Below, in pieces: positions 49,358-59,119 of a stretch of DNA of 64,000 bases. The translations under genes were made by a program, and so were the position numbers. Source of the stretch: Methylobacterium sp. DB0501 (GTDB lineage: Bacteria; Pseudomonadota; Alphaproteobacteria; Rhizobiales; Beijerinckiaceae); contig NZ_JAAKGV010000011.1 of the NCBI RefSeq assembly GCF_011043735.1, positions 176,181-240,180 of the forward strand, in the 5' to 3' direction. Under the pieces are notes generated by a model that had not been told where the DNA came from, searched no databases, and worked only from the letters and a program-made list of their open reading frames with translations. Within the stretch, counting starts at the first letter, position 1; the number at the start of each line of letters is the position of its first letter.

Positions 49358-50905
49358 TCACCGCGCCGGCATCGCCGCCCGCTCGCGCCGGCGTTCGATC
49401 GAGGAGGGGATGCGCAGGGATTCCCGGTACTTCGCCACGGTGCGGCGGGCGATGTCGACGCCCTCGCCGCGCAGGCGCTGGACCAGGGCGTCGTCCGACA
49501 GGACGTCGTTGGCCTCGGCGTCGATGAGCTGCTTGATGCGGTGGCGCACCGCCTCCGAGGAATGGGCCGCGGCGCCCGCCGCCCCGGGGATCGCCGCGGT
49601 GAAGAAGTACTTCATCTCGAAGGTGCCGCGGCTGGTGCCGATCGACTTGTTCGAGGTCACCCGCGAGACGGTGGATTCGTGCATGCCGATCGCGTCGGCG
49701 ACGGTCTTCAGGTTCAGCGGCCGCAGGTGGGCGACGCCGTTGACGAAGAAGCCGTCCTGCTGGCGTACGATCTCGCTCGCCACCTTCAGGATGGTGCGGG
49801 CGCGCTGCTCCAGGCTGCGGGTGAGCCAGTTGGCGGTCTGCAGGCATTCCGACAGGAAGGCCTTGTCGGTCTCGGTCGCCGCGCCGCGGGAGACGGTGGC
49901 GTAGTAGCTCTGGTTGACCAGCACCCGGGGCAGCGCCTCGCTGTTGAGCTCGACCAGCCACGAGCCGTCCGGTGCCGGGCGCACGAACACGTCGGGCACC
50001 AGCACCTCGACCGGGCCGGCGCCGAAGGCGCGGCCGGGCTTGGGGTCGAGGCGGCGCAGCTCGGACAGCATGTCGGCCAAATCCTCGTCGTCGACCCCGC
50101 ACAGGCGGCGCAGGGACGCCATATCGCGCTTGGCGACGAGGTCGAGGCGCGAGACCAGCGCCTGCATCGCCGGATCGAACCGGTCCCGCTCGCGCAGCTG
50201 GATCGCCAGGCACTCGGCGAGGTCGCGGGCCCCGATGCCGGAGGGGTCGAAGCCCTGGACGATCCCCAGCACCCGCTCGACGATCCCCAGCCCGACGCCG
50301 AGGCGCTCGGCGAGGCCCGCGAGGTCCTCGCGCAGGTAGCCGGCCTCGTCGATCGCATCGACCAGGAAGCCGCCGACCAGGCGCTCGACGGGATCGCGGG
50401 TGGCAAGCTCCAGCTGGGCCGAGAGGTGCTCGTGCAGCGAGGATTCGCTGGTCAGCGTCGCCTCGAAATCCGGCGCCTCGCCGTCGAAGCTGCCGCCGCT
50501 GCCGCTCCAGGGCGCCGGCGTGAGCGACAGGGCCTCGCCCCCGGCCGTCGGCGCCTCGCGCCCGACCGGGCCGTCATCGGGAAACACGTTGTCGAGGCGG
50601 GTGCCGAGGTCGCTCTCGATCTCGCTGCGGCTCGGGTTGAGGTCGTGGGACAGCCACGTCTCGGCCGCCGAATCTCCGTCGAACCCGTCGTCGCCCCCCG
50701 GATCGGCCGCCTCGGCCCGGGGCTCGCCCGGCTCCGGGGCCTCGACCTCGGCCCGCTCGAGCAGCGGGTTGCGCTCCAGCTCGGCATCGACATAGGCGGC
50801 GAGGTCGAGATGGGAGAGCTGCAGAAGCTTGATCGCCTGCAGGAGTTGCGGCGTCATCACCAGGGCCTGGCCCTGGCGCATCTCGAGCCGTTGCAGCAAA
50901 CCCAT
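49358..50905 (-). CDS. rpoN: RNA polymerase sigma-54 factor
   Basis: The 515-residue alternative sigma factor has the N-terminal activator-interacting region (LEMRQGQALVMTPQLLQAIK LLQLS, then AELERNPLLE), an acidic linker, and the core-binding domain. The DNA-binding region follows with the helix-turn-helix (VADAIGMHESTVSRVTSNKS) and the RpoN box RRTVAKYRESLRIPSS near the end. It directs nitrogen, flagellar and other sigma-54 promoters. The lptB-rpoN-hpf-ptsN order is the conserved proteobacterial one, though here 512 bases separate lptB and rpoN. Confidence 0.95.
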   Translation of the reverse strand: MGLLQRLEMRQGQALVMTPQLLQAIKLLQLSHLDLAAYVDAELERNPLLERAEVEAPEPGEPRAEAADPGGDDGFDGDSAAETWLSHDLNPSRSEIESDLGTRLDNVFPDDGPVGREAPTAGGEALSLTPAPWSGSGGSFDGEAPDFEATLTSESSLHEHLSAQLELATRDPVERLVGGFLVDAIDEAGYLREDLAGLAERLGVGLGIVERVLGIVQGFDPSGIGARDLAECLAIQLRERDRFDPAMQALVSRLDLVAKRDMASLRRLCGVDDEDLADMLSELRRLDPKPGRAFGAGPVEVLVPDVFVRPAPDGSWLVELNSEALPRVLVNQSYYATVSRGAATETDKAFLSECLQTANWLTRSLEQRARTILKVASEIVRQQDGFFVNGVAHLRPLNLKTVADAIGMHESTVSRVTSNKSIGTSRGTFEMKYFFTAAIPGAAGAAAHSSEAVRHRIKQLIDAEANDVLSDDALVQRLRGEGVDIARRTVAKYRESLRIPSSIERRRERAAMPAR

Positions 50906-51417
50906 CAGCCAGCCCCGCCCTGCGACGCCCCGGTTCGCGCCGGGGTCGGCACAACTCTTGCTTCAGACATCCCGCAGCAGCTTTAAACCGAACCGGGACA
51001 CGCGTCAAAGCGGAGGCGGGGGCGTTGCGCGAGTCCCCCGCAGGGTGGCTCAAGGCGGAGTGCGGCGCCAGTGGAAAAACGGCAGGCCGCGACGGTCGTC
51101 GCGGCTGCGACGCAGGGCGAGGCAAGTCCGTCCAGATCCAGGGGAAAGCAGAACGCCGTATCGAGGCTCCGGTGAGGGTGCGTTAACGATCCGGGGATTT
51201 CGACCGCGGATTTCGACTGCGGCGGCGCCGTGAAATCAGATCATGGTCAAGGCCGTTTACTTCACCCTCGGGTTTCGCCGAAGGCGAGAGCCTGTTCGAC
51301 CGCTTCCGACACTCACGGCACCCGCTCGGGCGGCCTGGACATCGCTGCGCGGCCCGGGACCGGCTGAGCGGGCGTCGGCATTGTGGTGGGGAGTCGATAC
51401 GAGGTCCGCCCAACCCG
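50906..51417. other. Long spacer between lptB and rpoN with a degenerate REP-like element
   Basis: No gene is supported. At 51265-51292 the sequence resembles the left arm of the 731/11072 element (CTCGGGTTTCGCCGAAGGCG), and at 51341-51360 its right arm (CGCTGCGCGGCCCGGGAC), so this may be a decayed third copy. An rpoN promoter probably lies in the rpoN-proximal half. Confidence 0.5.
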
Positions 51418-52293
<876 letters not shown>

Positions 52294-52520
52294 GGGGCAG
52301 GCTCTTTCGAAGGATGCCGGCGAAGGATCCCGGCGCGTCGGCGCCCCGTCGCGCCGGCCTTTCCGCCCCAGGCGACCGTGCGACGGGTGAACGGCGCCGG
52401 TTTAGCCGAAGCCGGGCCCTGCCCGCAACGCGCCCCCCGAGGTTGCGCGTGTTCTGGAACACGTGGCCTCGTTACGCTTACAACGGGGGTTCGACAGATT
52501 CCTCCCGTCCGGACGGCCCG

Positions 52521-53765
52521 ATGCTCTCGCTCCTCGACCTCTGCGCCCGAATCGATGCCGGCCGCCTGACGCCCGACGGGGCGGTCGGCCTCGTCCGCGA
52601 GGCGATCGCGGCCCGCGAGCCGGAGGTCGGCGCCCTGGTCTGCGTCGATCCGGCGCCGGTGGTTCCGGGGCAGGGCCCGCTCGCCGGCATCGCGGTCGGG
52701 ATCAAGGACATCATCGACACCGCCGACCTGCCGACCCGGATGGGGTCGCCGATCTACGACGGCTGGCGCCCGCGGGCCGACGCGCCGATCGTGTCGCGGC
52801 TGAAGCGCCTCGGCGCGGTGCCGCTCGCCAAGACCACGACCACGCCCTTCGCCTTCCTCGACCCCACCGCGACCCGCAACCCCCACCATTCCGGCCACAC
52901 GCCCGGCGGTTCCTCGGCGGGCTCCGCCGCCGCGGTGGCGGCCGGGATGCTGCCCCTGGCGCTCGGCACCCAGACCGGCGGCTCGGTGATCCGCCCGGCG
53001 GCGTTCTGCGGCGTCGTCGGGGTCAAGCCGTCGTTCCGGCTGCTGCCGACGGTGGGGGTGAAGTGCTATTCCTGGGCCCTCGACACGCTGGGCCTGTTCG
53101 CCGCGAGCGTCCCGGATGCCGCCTGCGCGCTGGCGCTGCTGGCCGACCGGCCGGCCGTGGCGCGGGTGGACGATCCGGGCGCGCCCCGCATTGGGATCGT
53201 GCGCCAGGACTTCTGCGCCGCCCCCGACCCGGAGGCGGACGCCGCCTTGCGCCGGGCGGCGCGGGCCGCCGAGCGAGCCGGGGCCGTGGTGCACGATCTC
53301 GTCCTCCCGGCCCGGTTCGGCGAAGCCTTCGCGGCCCACGGCACCATCCAGGATTACGAGGCGCGCCAGGCGCTCGCCTGGGAATACGCCGCCCACCGCG
53401 ACGCCCTGCCGCCGCGCCTGCGCGCCGCCCTCGATGCCGCGCAAGGAATCGAGACCGCGGCCTACGATTCGGCCCGCCGCACCGCGCACCATGCCCGCCG
53501 CAGCCTGAAGGACGTCTTCTCCGAGGACGGCCCCGACGTGCTCCTGACCTACGCCGCCCCGGGCGCCGCGCCCGCCGGCCTCGATCACACCGGCGATTCC
53601 CGCTTCAACCGCCTCTGGACCCTGATGGGCGTGCCCTGCGTCACCCTGCCGGTCGACCGCACCTCCGACGGGCTCCCGGTCGGCGTCCAGGTGATCGCGC
53701 GGTTCGGGGATGACGGCCGGGCGCTGGCGGCGGCGGGGCTGATCGAGCGGGCGCTGCGGGGGTAG
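52521..53765 (+). CDS. Amidase signature enzyme, malonamidase E2-like
   Basis: The 414-residue amidase has the Ser-cisSer-Lys triad in place: Lys62 (VGIKDIIDTADLP), the cis-Ser about 131 (TPGGSSAGSAAAVAAG) and the nucleophile Ser155 (GTQTGGSVIRPAAF). These positions equal those reported for Bradyrhizobium malonamidase E2. The enzyme cleaves small amides; the substrate is not proven. ATG 52521 is the first codon that fits the domain start. It is convergent with the hydratase at the end of the peptide-transport operon. Confidence 0.85.
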   Translation: MLSLLDLCARIDAGRLTPDGAVGLVREAIAAREPEVGALVCVDPAPVVPGQGPLAGIAVGIKDIIDTADLPTRMGSPIYDGWRPRADAPIVSRLKRLGAVPLAKTTTTPFAFLDPTATRNPHHSGHTPGGSSAGSAAAVAAGMLPLALGTQTGGSVIRPAAFCGVVGVKPSFRLLPTVGVKCYSWALDTLGLFAASVPDAACALALLADRPAVARVDDPGAPRIGIVRQDFCAAPDPEADAALRRAARAAERAGAVVHDLVLPARFGEAFAAHGTIQDYEARQALAWEYAAHRDALPPRLRAALDAAQGIETAAYDSARRTAHHARRSLKDVFSEDGPDVLLTYAAPGAAPAGLDHTGDSRFNRLWTLMGVPCVTLPVDRTSDGLPVGVQVIARFGDDGRALAAAGLIERALRG

Positions 53766-53906
53766 GGGAGGGGCGCCGGCAAGGCGCATCCCCGGGACCA
53801 CGATGGCGCGGATCCCTCCTCCCGCGGGCGGCAGGGCCGTCCGGGGAAGCCCGCACCCGTCCCTGTCCCCGGACAGCCCGACGCCCACGAAGGAGGCTCG
53901 GGCCCC

Positions 53907-54671
53907 TCACCCGATCGCCAGCGCCAGGCTCCCCAATCCCGGGAACTCCGCCGCGATCCGCGTCGGCGCCTCGACGAAGTCCGTCCCCGTGCAGGACCCG
54001 GTGGTGACGACCTGCCCGGCCTTGATGCCGCCGAGCGACCGGGCGCCCTCGTTGGCGAGCCAGACCAGCAGGCGCACCGGATCGACCGCCGAGTTGCCGC
54101 CGGCATGGTCATGCAGCACCGTGCCGTCGACGGCGAGCCGCACCGGCTGGGTGACCGGGTCGAGGCGGCGCCAGTCCGAGAGGCCGGGCCCGAGCACCAG
54201 GACGCCGTGATTCTGCTGGTCGGCGCGCTGGCTGTGGGCGTCGACGATCCCGAATGCCGCGAAGCGGGTATCGGCGATCTCGATCGCCGGGTGCATCGTG
54301 GCGACCGCCGCCAGCACCGCCTCGCGGTCGTAGGGGCCGGCCTCCGGGGGCAGGTCGCGGCCGAAGCGGTAGGCGATCTCGGCCTCCGCCCCGATCCGAT
54401 GGAACAGCGAGGCCGGCAATTCGTCGGTCTCGAAGATCGTGTCGGCGTTGAGCGCGGCCCGGGCCGGGGTGGCGGTGGCGCTCGGCGCCCCCACCTTCCA
54501 GCCGGCCACCGGGCCGAGTGCGCGCACGACCGCGTCCTGCACCGCGTAGGCCTCCGCCTCGCTGCCCGGCCGGGCACCCTCGGGGAGGGCGTCGAGGCGG
54601 GTGCCCGAGCGGCGGGCGTCGAGGAGCGCCGCGGCGGCGGCGTCGATGTCGCAAGGGATGTCGCAAGGCAT
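53907..54671 (-). CDS. 2-Keto-4-pentenoate hydratase/FAA-hydrolase-like protein
   Basis: The 254-residue protein resembles MhpD-type hydratases: VQDAVVRALGPVAGWKVGAP near the front, LPASLFHRIGAEAEIAYRFG with the metal glutamates (EAEIAYRF), then HPAIEIADTRF and GIKAGQVVTTGSCTGTDFVE at the end. Such enzymes add water to 2-hydroxy-dienoates in aromatic meta-cleavage or act as decarboxylases. It is the last gene of the minus-strand operon with a gamma-glutamyltransferase and a peptide-type importer; the link to that substrate is unclear. The start is ATG 54671. Confidence 0.82.
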   Translation of the reverse strand: MPCDIPCDIDAAAAALLDARRSGTRLDALPEGARPGSEAEAYAVQDAVVRALGPVAGWKVGAPSATATPARAALNADTIFETDELPASLFHRIGAEAEIAYRFGRDLPPEAGPYDREAVLAAVATMHPAIEIADTRFAAFGIVDAHSQRADQQNHGVLVLGPGLSDWRRLDPVTQPVRLAVDGTVLHDHAGGNSAVDPVRLLVWLANEGARSLGGIKAGQVVTTGSCTGTDFVEAPTRIAAEFPGLGSLALAIG

Positions 54672-54681
54672 GGCGGTCACC

Positions 54682-56259
54682 TCAATAGCCGAGCGCACTG
54701 CCGTCCTTGCGCGGGTCGGAACCCGCCGCGAGGACCCCGCGCGCCCGGTCGATCCAGATGATCTGGCCGCCGCCGATCGGGCCGGAGGCCGGGATGGTGC
54801 GGTGGCCGCGCGCCTCCAGCCCGGCGACGACGCCCTCCGCAAAGCCCGGCTCCATCTCGATCCCGCCGCCATAGGCGAAGCTGCGCGGGGCATCGAGGGC
54901 CTCCTGCACGTCGAGGCCGCGGTCGATGATGCCGGTGAGCAACTCCACGTGGCCCATCGCCTGGTAATGCCCGCCCATCACGCCGAAGGGCGCCACCGTC
55001 TCGCCGTCGCGCATCAGCATGCCCGGAATGATGGTGTGCATCGGGCGCTTCCTCGGCCCGATCGTGTTCGGGTGGCCGGGATCGATGCGGAAGGACAGGC
55101 CGCGATTGTGCAGCAGCACCCCGCTCTCCGGCGCGGTGATGCCGCTGCCGAAGCCCTGGAAGATCGAGTTGATCAGCGAGAGCGCGTTGCCGTCGCGGTC
55201 GACGACGCTCAGGTACACCGTGTCCTTGTGGGTGAGTTCCGGCCAGATCACCGGCTCCTGGGCGCGGGCCATGTCGATGGCGCCGTGGGCGCTCGCCCGC
55301 CACGCCTCGGACAGCAGGTGCTCGACCGGCACCCGGTTCAGCACCGGGTCGGCGAACAGCGCGTCGCGGTGGTGATAGGCCTGCTTGCAGGCCTCGGCGA
55401 AGAGATGGACCCGATCCAGTTCCGAAAGTGCGGCGATGTCATGGTGCGACAGCACATTGAGCATCATCAGCACGGCGAGGCCCTGGCCGCTCGGCGGGCA
55501 CTCGTAGACGTCGTAGCCGCGATAGCGGGTGGTGACCGGGGTCACGACTTCCGGTGCCGCCGTGGCGAAGTCGTCCAGCGTGTGCAGGCCGCCGAGGTCG
55601 CGCAGGCGCGCCACGATGTCCTCGGCCACCGGCCCCTCGTAGAAGCCGCGCGGGCCGGCTTCCGCGATGCGCCGGAGCGTGGCGGCGAGCTTCGGGTGGC
55701 GCATGATCGTGCCGACGCCCGGCGCTCGGCCCTCGATCAGGTAGGTCGCGGCCGAGGCCGGATCGCCGGCGACCCGCTCGACGCTGCGCGACCAGTCGAG
55801 GGCGACGCGCGGCTGCACCGGGTAGCCGTCCTCGGCGTAGCGGATCGCCGGCTGCAAGAGTTCGCCGAGGCTGCGGGTGCCGTGATCCTGAAGCAGCTTG
55901 CCCCAGGCCGCGACCGCCCCCGGCACCGTGACGGCGTGGGGCGAGGTGGGGGTGAGGGTGATGCCGCGTTCCAGGAACCAGGAATCCTGCGCCGCCGCCG
56001 GGCTGCGGCCCGAGCCGTTGAGGGCGATCGGCGCCGTGGCACCCTTCGGCGCGTAGAGGGCGAAGCAATCGCCGCCGATGCCGGTCATCAGCGGATCGAC
56101 CACGCATTGCACCGCCACCGCGGCGATGCCGGCATCGACCGCGTTCCCGCCCGAGCGCAGCACCTCGATCGCGGCCAGCGTCGAGAGCGGGTGCGACGTC
56201 GCGACGGCGGCGTTGGCGGCGTAGACGGGCGAGCGCCCGGGCTTCGAGAAATCCCTCAC
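54682..56259 (-). CDS. ggt: Gamma-glutamyltransferase family protein
   Basis: The 525-residue Ntn-hydrolase is made as one chain that cleaves itself. The nucleophile is Thr347 in HKDTVYLSVVDRDGN. The large-subunit motif LRSGGNAVDAGIAAVAVQCV is near the N-terminus, and the small-subunit oxyanion region MEPGFAEG and GVMGGHYQAMGHVEL are present. No signal peptide is seen, unlike E. coli Ggt, so it is probably cytoplasmic and acts on an imported gamma-glutamyl or amide compound. It is 15 bases after the importer ATPase gene and ten bases before the hydratase gene. Confidence 0.87.
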   Translation of the reverse strand: MRDFSKPGRSPVYAANAAVATSHPLSTLAAIEVLRSGGNAVDAGIAAVAVQCVVDPLMTGIGGDCFALYAPKGATAPIALNGSGRSPAAAQDSWFLERGITLTPTSPHAVTVPGAVAAWGKLLQDHGTRSLGELLQPAIRYAEDGYPVQPRVALDWSRSVERVAGDPASAATYLIEGRAPGVGTIMRHPKLAATLRRIAEAGPRGFYEGPVAEDIVARLRDLGGLHTLDDFATAAPEVVTPVTTRYRGYDVYECPPSGQGLAVLMMLNVLSHHDIAALSELDRVHLFAEACKQAYHHRDALFADPVLNRVPVEHLLSEAWRASAHGAIDMARAQEPVIWPELTHKDTVYLSVVDRDGNALSLINSIFQGFGSGITAPESGVLLHNRGLSFRIDPGHPNTIGPRKRPMHTIIPGMLMRDGETVAPFGVMGGHYQAMGHVELLTGIIDRGLDVQEALDAPRSFAYGGGIEMEPGFAEGVVAGLEARGHRTIPASGPIGGGQIIWIDRARGVLAAGSDPRKDGSALGY

Positions 56260-56274
56260 CGTGACGTATCCTCT

Positions 56275-57198
56275 TTATGCGTGAACCGGCTGCGCCACCC
56301 AATGGCCGGGGGCGATCTCTTCCAGCGCCCCCGCCTCCGGGATGGCGACGGCCGGGGCCTCGCGCGTCGCCCGCAGGCGGGCCCGCTCGGCTGCGGGGTC
56401 GGGCACCGGCACCGCGCCGAGCAGCTCCCGCGTGTAAGGGTGGCGCGGATCCTCGTACAGGGTGTCGCTGTCGGCGAGTTCGACGATCCGGCCCCGCCGC
56501 AACACCGCGACCCGGTGGCAGAGGTAGCGCACCATCCGGAGGTCGTGGGAGATGAAGAGGTAGGACAGGCCCAGCTCCTCCTGCAGATCCTGCAGCAGGT
56601 TGACCACCTGGGCCTGGATCGACACGTCGAGGGCCGCGATCGGCTCGTCGGCGACGATGAAGCTGGGTTTCAGCGCGATCGCCCGGGCGATGCAGAGCCG
56701 CTGGCGCTGGCCGCCGGAGAACTGGTGCGGGTAGCGACCGGCGAAAAGCGGATCGAGCCCGACCCGCTGAAACAGGGCCGCCACGGCGTCGCGGCGCTCC
56801 GCGTTCCCCATCTCCGGCCGGTGCAGCCGGAACGGCTCGGCGACGTAGGCGCCGGCGCTCATCCGCGGATTGAGCGCGGCGTAGGGGTCCTGGAAGATCA
56901 CCTGGATGCGCCGGCGCATCCGCCGCATGTCCCTGGCCGGCAGGCGGCTGAGATCGGTGCCCTCGAAGGTCACGGTGCCGGCGGTCGGCGGGTTCAGCAT
57001 CGTCACCGCCCGGCCGATCGTCGACTTGCCGGAGCCCGATTCGCCGACGAGGCCGAGCGTCTCGCCGGGCGCGATGTCGAAGCTCACCCCCTCGACCGCG
57101 CGGAACACCGACGCCTTGCCGCCCCACCAGTGCCGCAGCGGGTAATGCTTGCCGAGATTCCTCACCGAGAGCAGCGGCTCGGGCTTCACCGGCCTCAT
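56275..57198 (-). CDS. Peptide-type ABC transporter ATP-binding protein, DppF-like
   Basis: The 307-residue ATPase has Walker A VGESGSGKST after FDIAPGETLGL, then VIFQDPYAALNPRM, signature FSGGQRQRLCIARAI, Walker B FIVADEPIAALDVS and the switch H in FISHDLRMVRYL. The oligopeptide C-terminal extension starts at HPYTRELLGAVPVPDP. It pairs with the DppD-like ATPase upstream, whose stop it overlaps by four bases. The ATG is at 57198. Confidence 0.92.
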   Translation of the reverse strand: MRPVKPEPLLSVRNLGKHYPLRHWWGGKASVFRAVEGVSFDIAPGETLGLVGESGSGKSTIGRAVTMLNPPTAGTVTFEGTDLSRLPARDMRRMRRRIQVIFQDPYAALNPRMSAGAYVAEPFRLHRPEMGNAERRDAVAALFQRVGLDPLFAGRYPHQFSGGQRQRLCIARAIALKPSFIVADEPIAALDVSIQAQVVNLLQDLQEELGLSYLFISHDLRMVRYLCHRVAVLRRGRIVELADSDTLYEDPRHPYTRELLGAVPVPDPAAERARLRATREAPAVAIPEAGALEEIAPGHWVAQPVHA

Positions 57199-58217
57199 CG
57201 CCCGGCTCCTTCCGCCAGCAAGGCCGGCAGGTCGTACCAGGCCGCCGCGAGATGGCCCGGCACGCTGCCCGCCACCTGCGCCAGCGGCGGCGCCTCGGTC
57301 CGGCAGCGCGGCGTGGCGTAGGGGTTGCGCGGCGCGAAGGGGTCGCCCGGCGGAGGAAAGCGCATGTCGGGCGGGCTGCCCTCGATCTGGCGCAGGCGCT
57401 GCCGTCCGGCCCGGCCGCGGCTCAGGTCCGGCAGGGAGCGGAGCAGCCCCAGCGTGTAGGCGTTGCGCGGATCGGAAAACACCGCGTCGACCGGCCCGCG
57501 CTCGACGATGCGGCCGGCATACATCACCTGCACGGTGTCGGCGATGCCCGCCACCACGCCGAGATCGTGGGTGATCCAGATGATCGCCATGCCGATCTCG
57601 CGCTTCAGCTCCTGCACCAGGGCGACGATCTCGGCCTGCACGGTCACGTCGAGGGCGGTGGTGGCCTCGTCGGCGATCAGGAGCTTCGGCCGGCAGGCGA
57701 GCCCGATCGCGATCATCACCCGCTGGCGCTGGCCGCCGGAGAATTCGTGCGGGTAAAGGTCGAGGCGCCGGCCTGCCTCGGGGATGCGCACGAGGTCGAG
57801 GAGGTCGCGGGCCCGTGCCTTCGCCTCGCGCGCGCCGAGGCCGCGATGCAGCCGCAAGGGCTCGGCGATCTGCGCGCCCACGGTCATCGCCGGGTTGAGC
57901 GAGCTCATCGGGTCCTGGAACACCATGCCGATCTCGGCCCCGCGCACCCGGCGCAAGGACCGCTCCGGCAGCGCCAGCAGGTCGCGACCCCCGAACACGA
58001 CCTGGCCGCCGGTGATCCGGCCCGGCGGGCGCGGCACCAGCCCGAGCATGGCGAGCACGTGCACGCTCTTGCCCGAGCCCGATTCGCCGACGATTCCGAG
58101 GGTCTCGCCCTCGCGCAAGGCGTAACTCACGCCGTTGACCGCCCGGACGGTGCCGCCGTCGGTGTCGAAGGCGACCGCGAGGTCTCGTACGTCCAGCAGG
58201 GGAGGGGAGGCGCTCAT
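57195..58217 (-). CDS. Peptide-type ABC transporter ATP-binding protein, DppD-like
   Basis: The 340-residue ATPase has Walker A VGESGSGKSVHVLAMLGL, MVFQDPMSSLNPAMTVGAQI, signature FSGGQRQRVMIAIGLACRP, Walker B LLIADEATTALDVT and WITHDLGVVAGIAD. The C-terminal peptide-transporter segment with cysteine (NAYTLGLLRSLPDLSRGRAG, later NPYATPRCRTEAPPL) belongs to the DppD class, where it can hold an iron-sulfur cluster when three more cysteines are present; here only one is seen. It overlaps the permease stop by four bases. Confidence 0.92.
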   Translation of the reverse strand: MSASPPLLDVRDLAVAFDTDGGTVRAVNGVSYALREGETLGIVGESGSGKSVHVLAMLGLVPRPPGRITGGQVVFGGRDLLALPERSLRRVRGAEIGMVFQDPMSSLNPAMTVGAQIAEPLRLHRGLGAREAKARARDLLDLVRIPEAGRRLDLYPHEFSGGQRQRVMIAIGLACRPKLLIADEATTALDVTVQAEIVALVQELKREIGMAIIWITHDLGVVAGIADTVQVMYAGRIVERGPVDAVFSDPRNAYTLGLLRSLPDLSRGRAGRQRLRQIEGSPPDMRFPPPGDPFAPRNPYATPRCRTEAPPLAQVAGSVPGHLAAAWYDLPALLAEGAGR

Positions 58218-59119
58218 CGGCGCTCCCGCGGATCGAGGGCATCGCGCAACCCGTCGCCGACGAGGTTGAAGGCGAGCACCGCGAGGAAGATCGAGAGTCC
58301 GGGCCAGATCGCCATCCAGGGCGCTTGGTCGAGGAAGTTCTTGGCGGTGTTGAGCATCGAGCCCCAGGACGGTTCGGGCGGCTGCTGGCCGAGGCCGAGG
58401 AAGGACAGGCTCGCCTCGGCGATGATCGCCGCCGCGATGGTGAGGGTGGCCTGGACCAGGATCGCCGGCACGATGTTGGGCAGGATGTGGTGGAGCGCGA
58501 TCCGCCAGGGCGGGTTGCCGACGGCCCGGGCCGCCTCGACGAACTCTTCCGCCGCCACCGCCTGCACCTGGGCCCGGGTGAGCCGCACGAAGATCGAGGT
58601 CGCCGAGAGCCCGATCGCCACCATGGCGTTGGTGAGGCTGGGGCCGAGGAAGGCCGCGAGCGCGATGGCGAGGATCAGGAAGGGGATCGCCAGCAGCGCG
58701 TCGGTCAGGCGCATGATCGCCCCGTCGATGACGCCGCCGGCATAGCCCGCCAGCATGCCGAGCGGCAGGCCGAGCGCCACCGCCAGCGCCACCGAGGTCA
58801 GCCCCGCCCCGAGCGAGGCCCGCGTGCCGAAGACGATGCGCGAGAGCACGTCGCGCCCGACCTCGTCGGTGCCGAAGAGATGCGCGAGGTCGGGCGCGGC
58901 CCGCACCGCGCCCCAATCGGTGGCGGTGGGATCGTACGGCGCGATCCACTCGGCGCCGAGCGCCAGCACGGCGAGGAGCGCCACGACGATCAGGCCGGCG
59001 AGCGCTCCGCGGCGGCGGCTGAACCGGCGCCAGAACGCGCGCAAGGCCCCCGGCTCCGGAGGTGGGGCGGCGACCGGTGCGGCCAGCCCGGCCGGGGTGG
59101 AGAGTCCGGCCTCGCTCAT
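58214..59119 (-). CDS. Peptide-type ABC transporter permease, DppC-like
   Basis: The 301-residue permease has an N-terminal cytoplasmic stretch, a first helix (GALAGLIVVALLAVLALGAE), the periplasmic HLFGTDEVGRDVLSRIVFG motif and the EAA loop (EEFVEAARAVGNPPWRIALH HILPN). It forms the channel with the DppB-like permease, overlapping both neighbours by four bases. Confidence 0.9.
   Translation of the reverse strand: MSEAGLSTPAGLAAPVAAPPPEPGALRAFWRRFSRRRGALAGLIVVALLAVLALGAEWIAPYDPTATDWGAVRAAPDLAHLFGTDEVGRDVLSRIVFGTRASLGAGLTSVALAVALGLPLGMLAGYAGGVIDGAIMRLTDALLAIPFLILAIALAAFLGPSLTNAMVAIGLSATSIFVRLTRAQVQAVAAEEFVEAARAVGNPPWRIALHHILPNIVPAILVQATLTIAAAIIAEASLSFLGLGQQPPEPSWGSMLNTAKNFLDQAPWMAIWPGLSIFLAVLAFNLVGDGLRDALDPRERR

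Noticed and set aside
54601..57321. A 906-codon open frame on the plus strand opposite the ggt and ABC ATPase genes
   Set aside because: The amino-acid mix (Arg, His, Gly, Asp in runs) shows it to be the antisense shadow of GC-rich genes; the minus-strand frames carry all family motifs.
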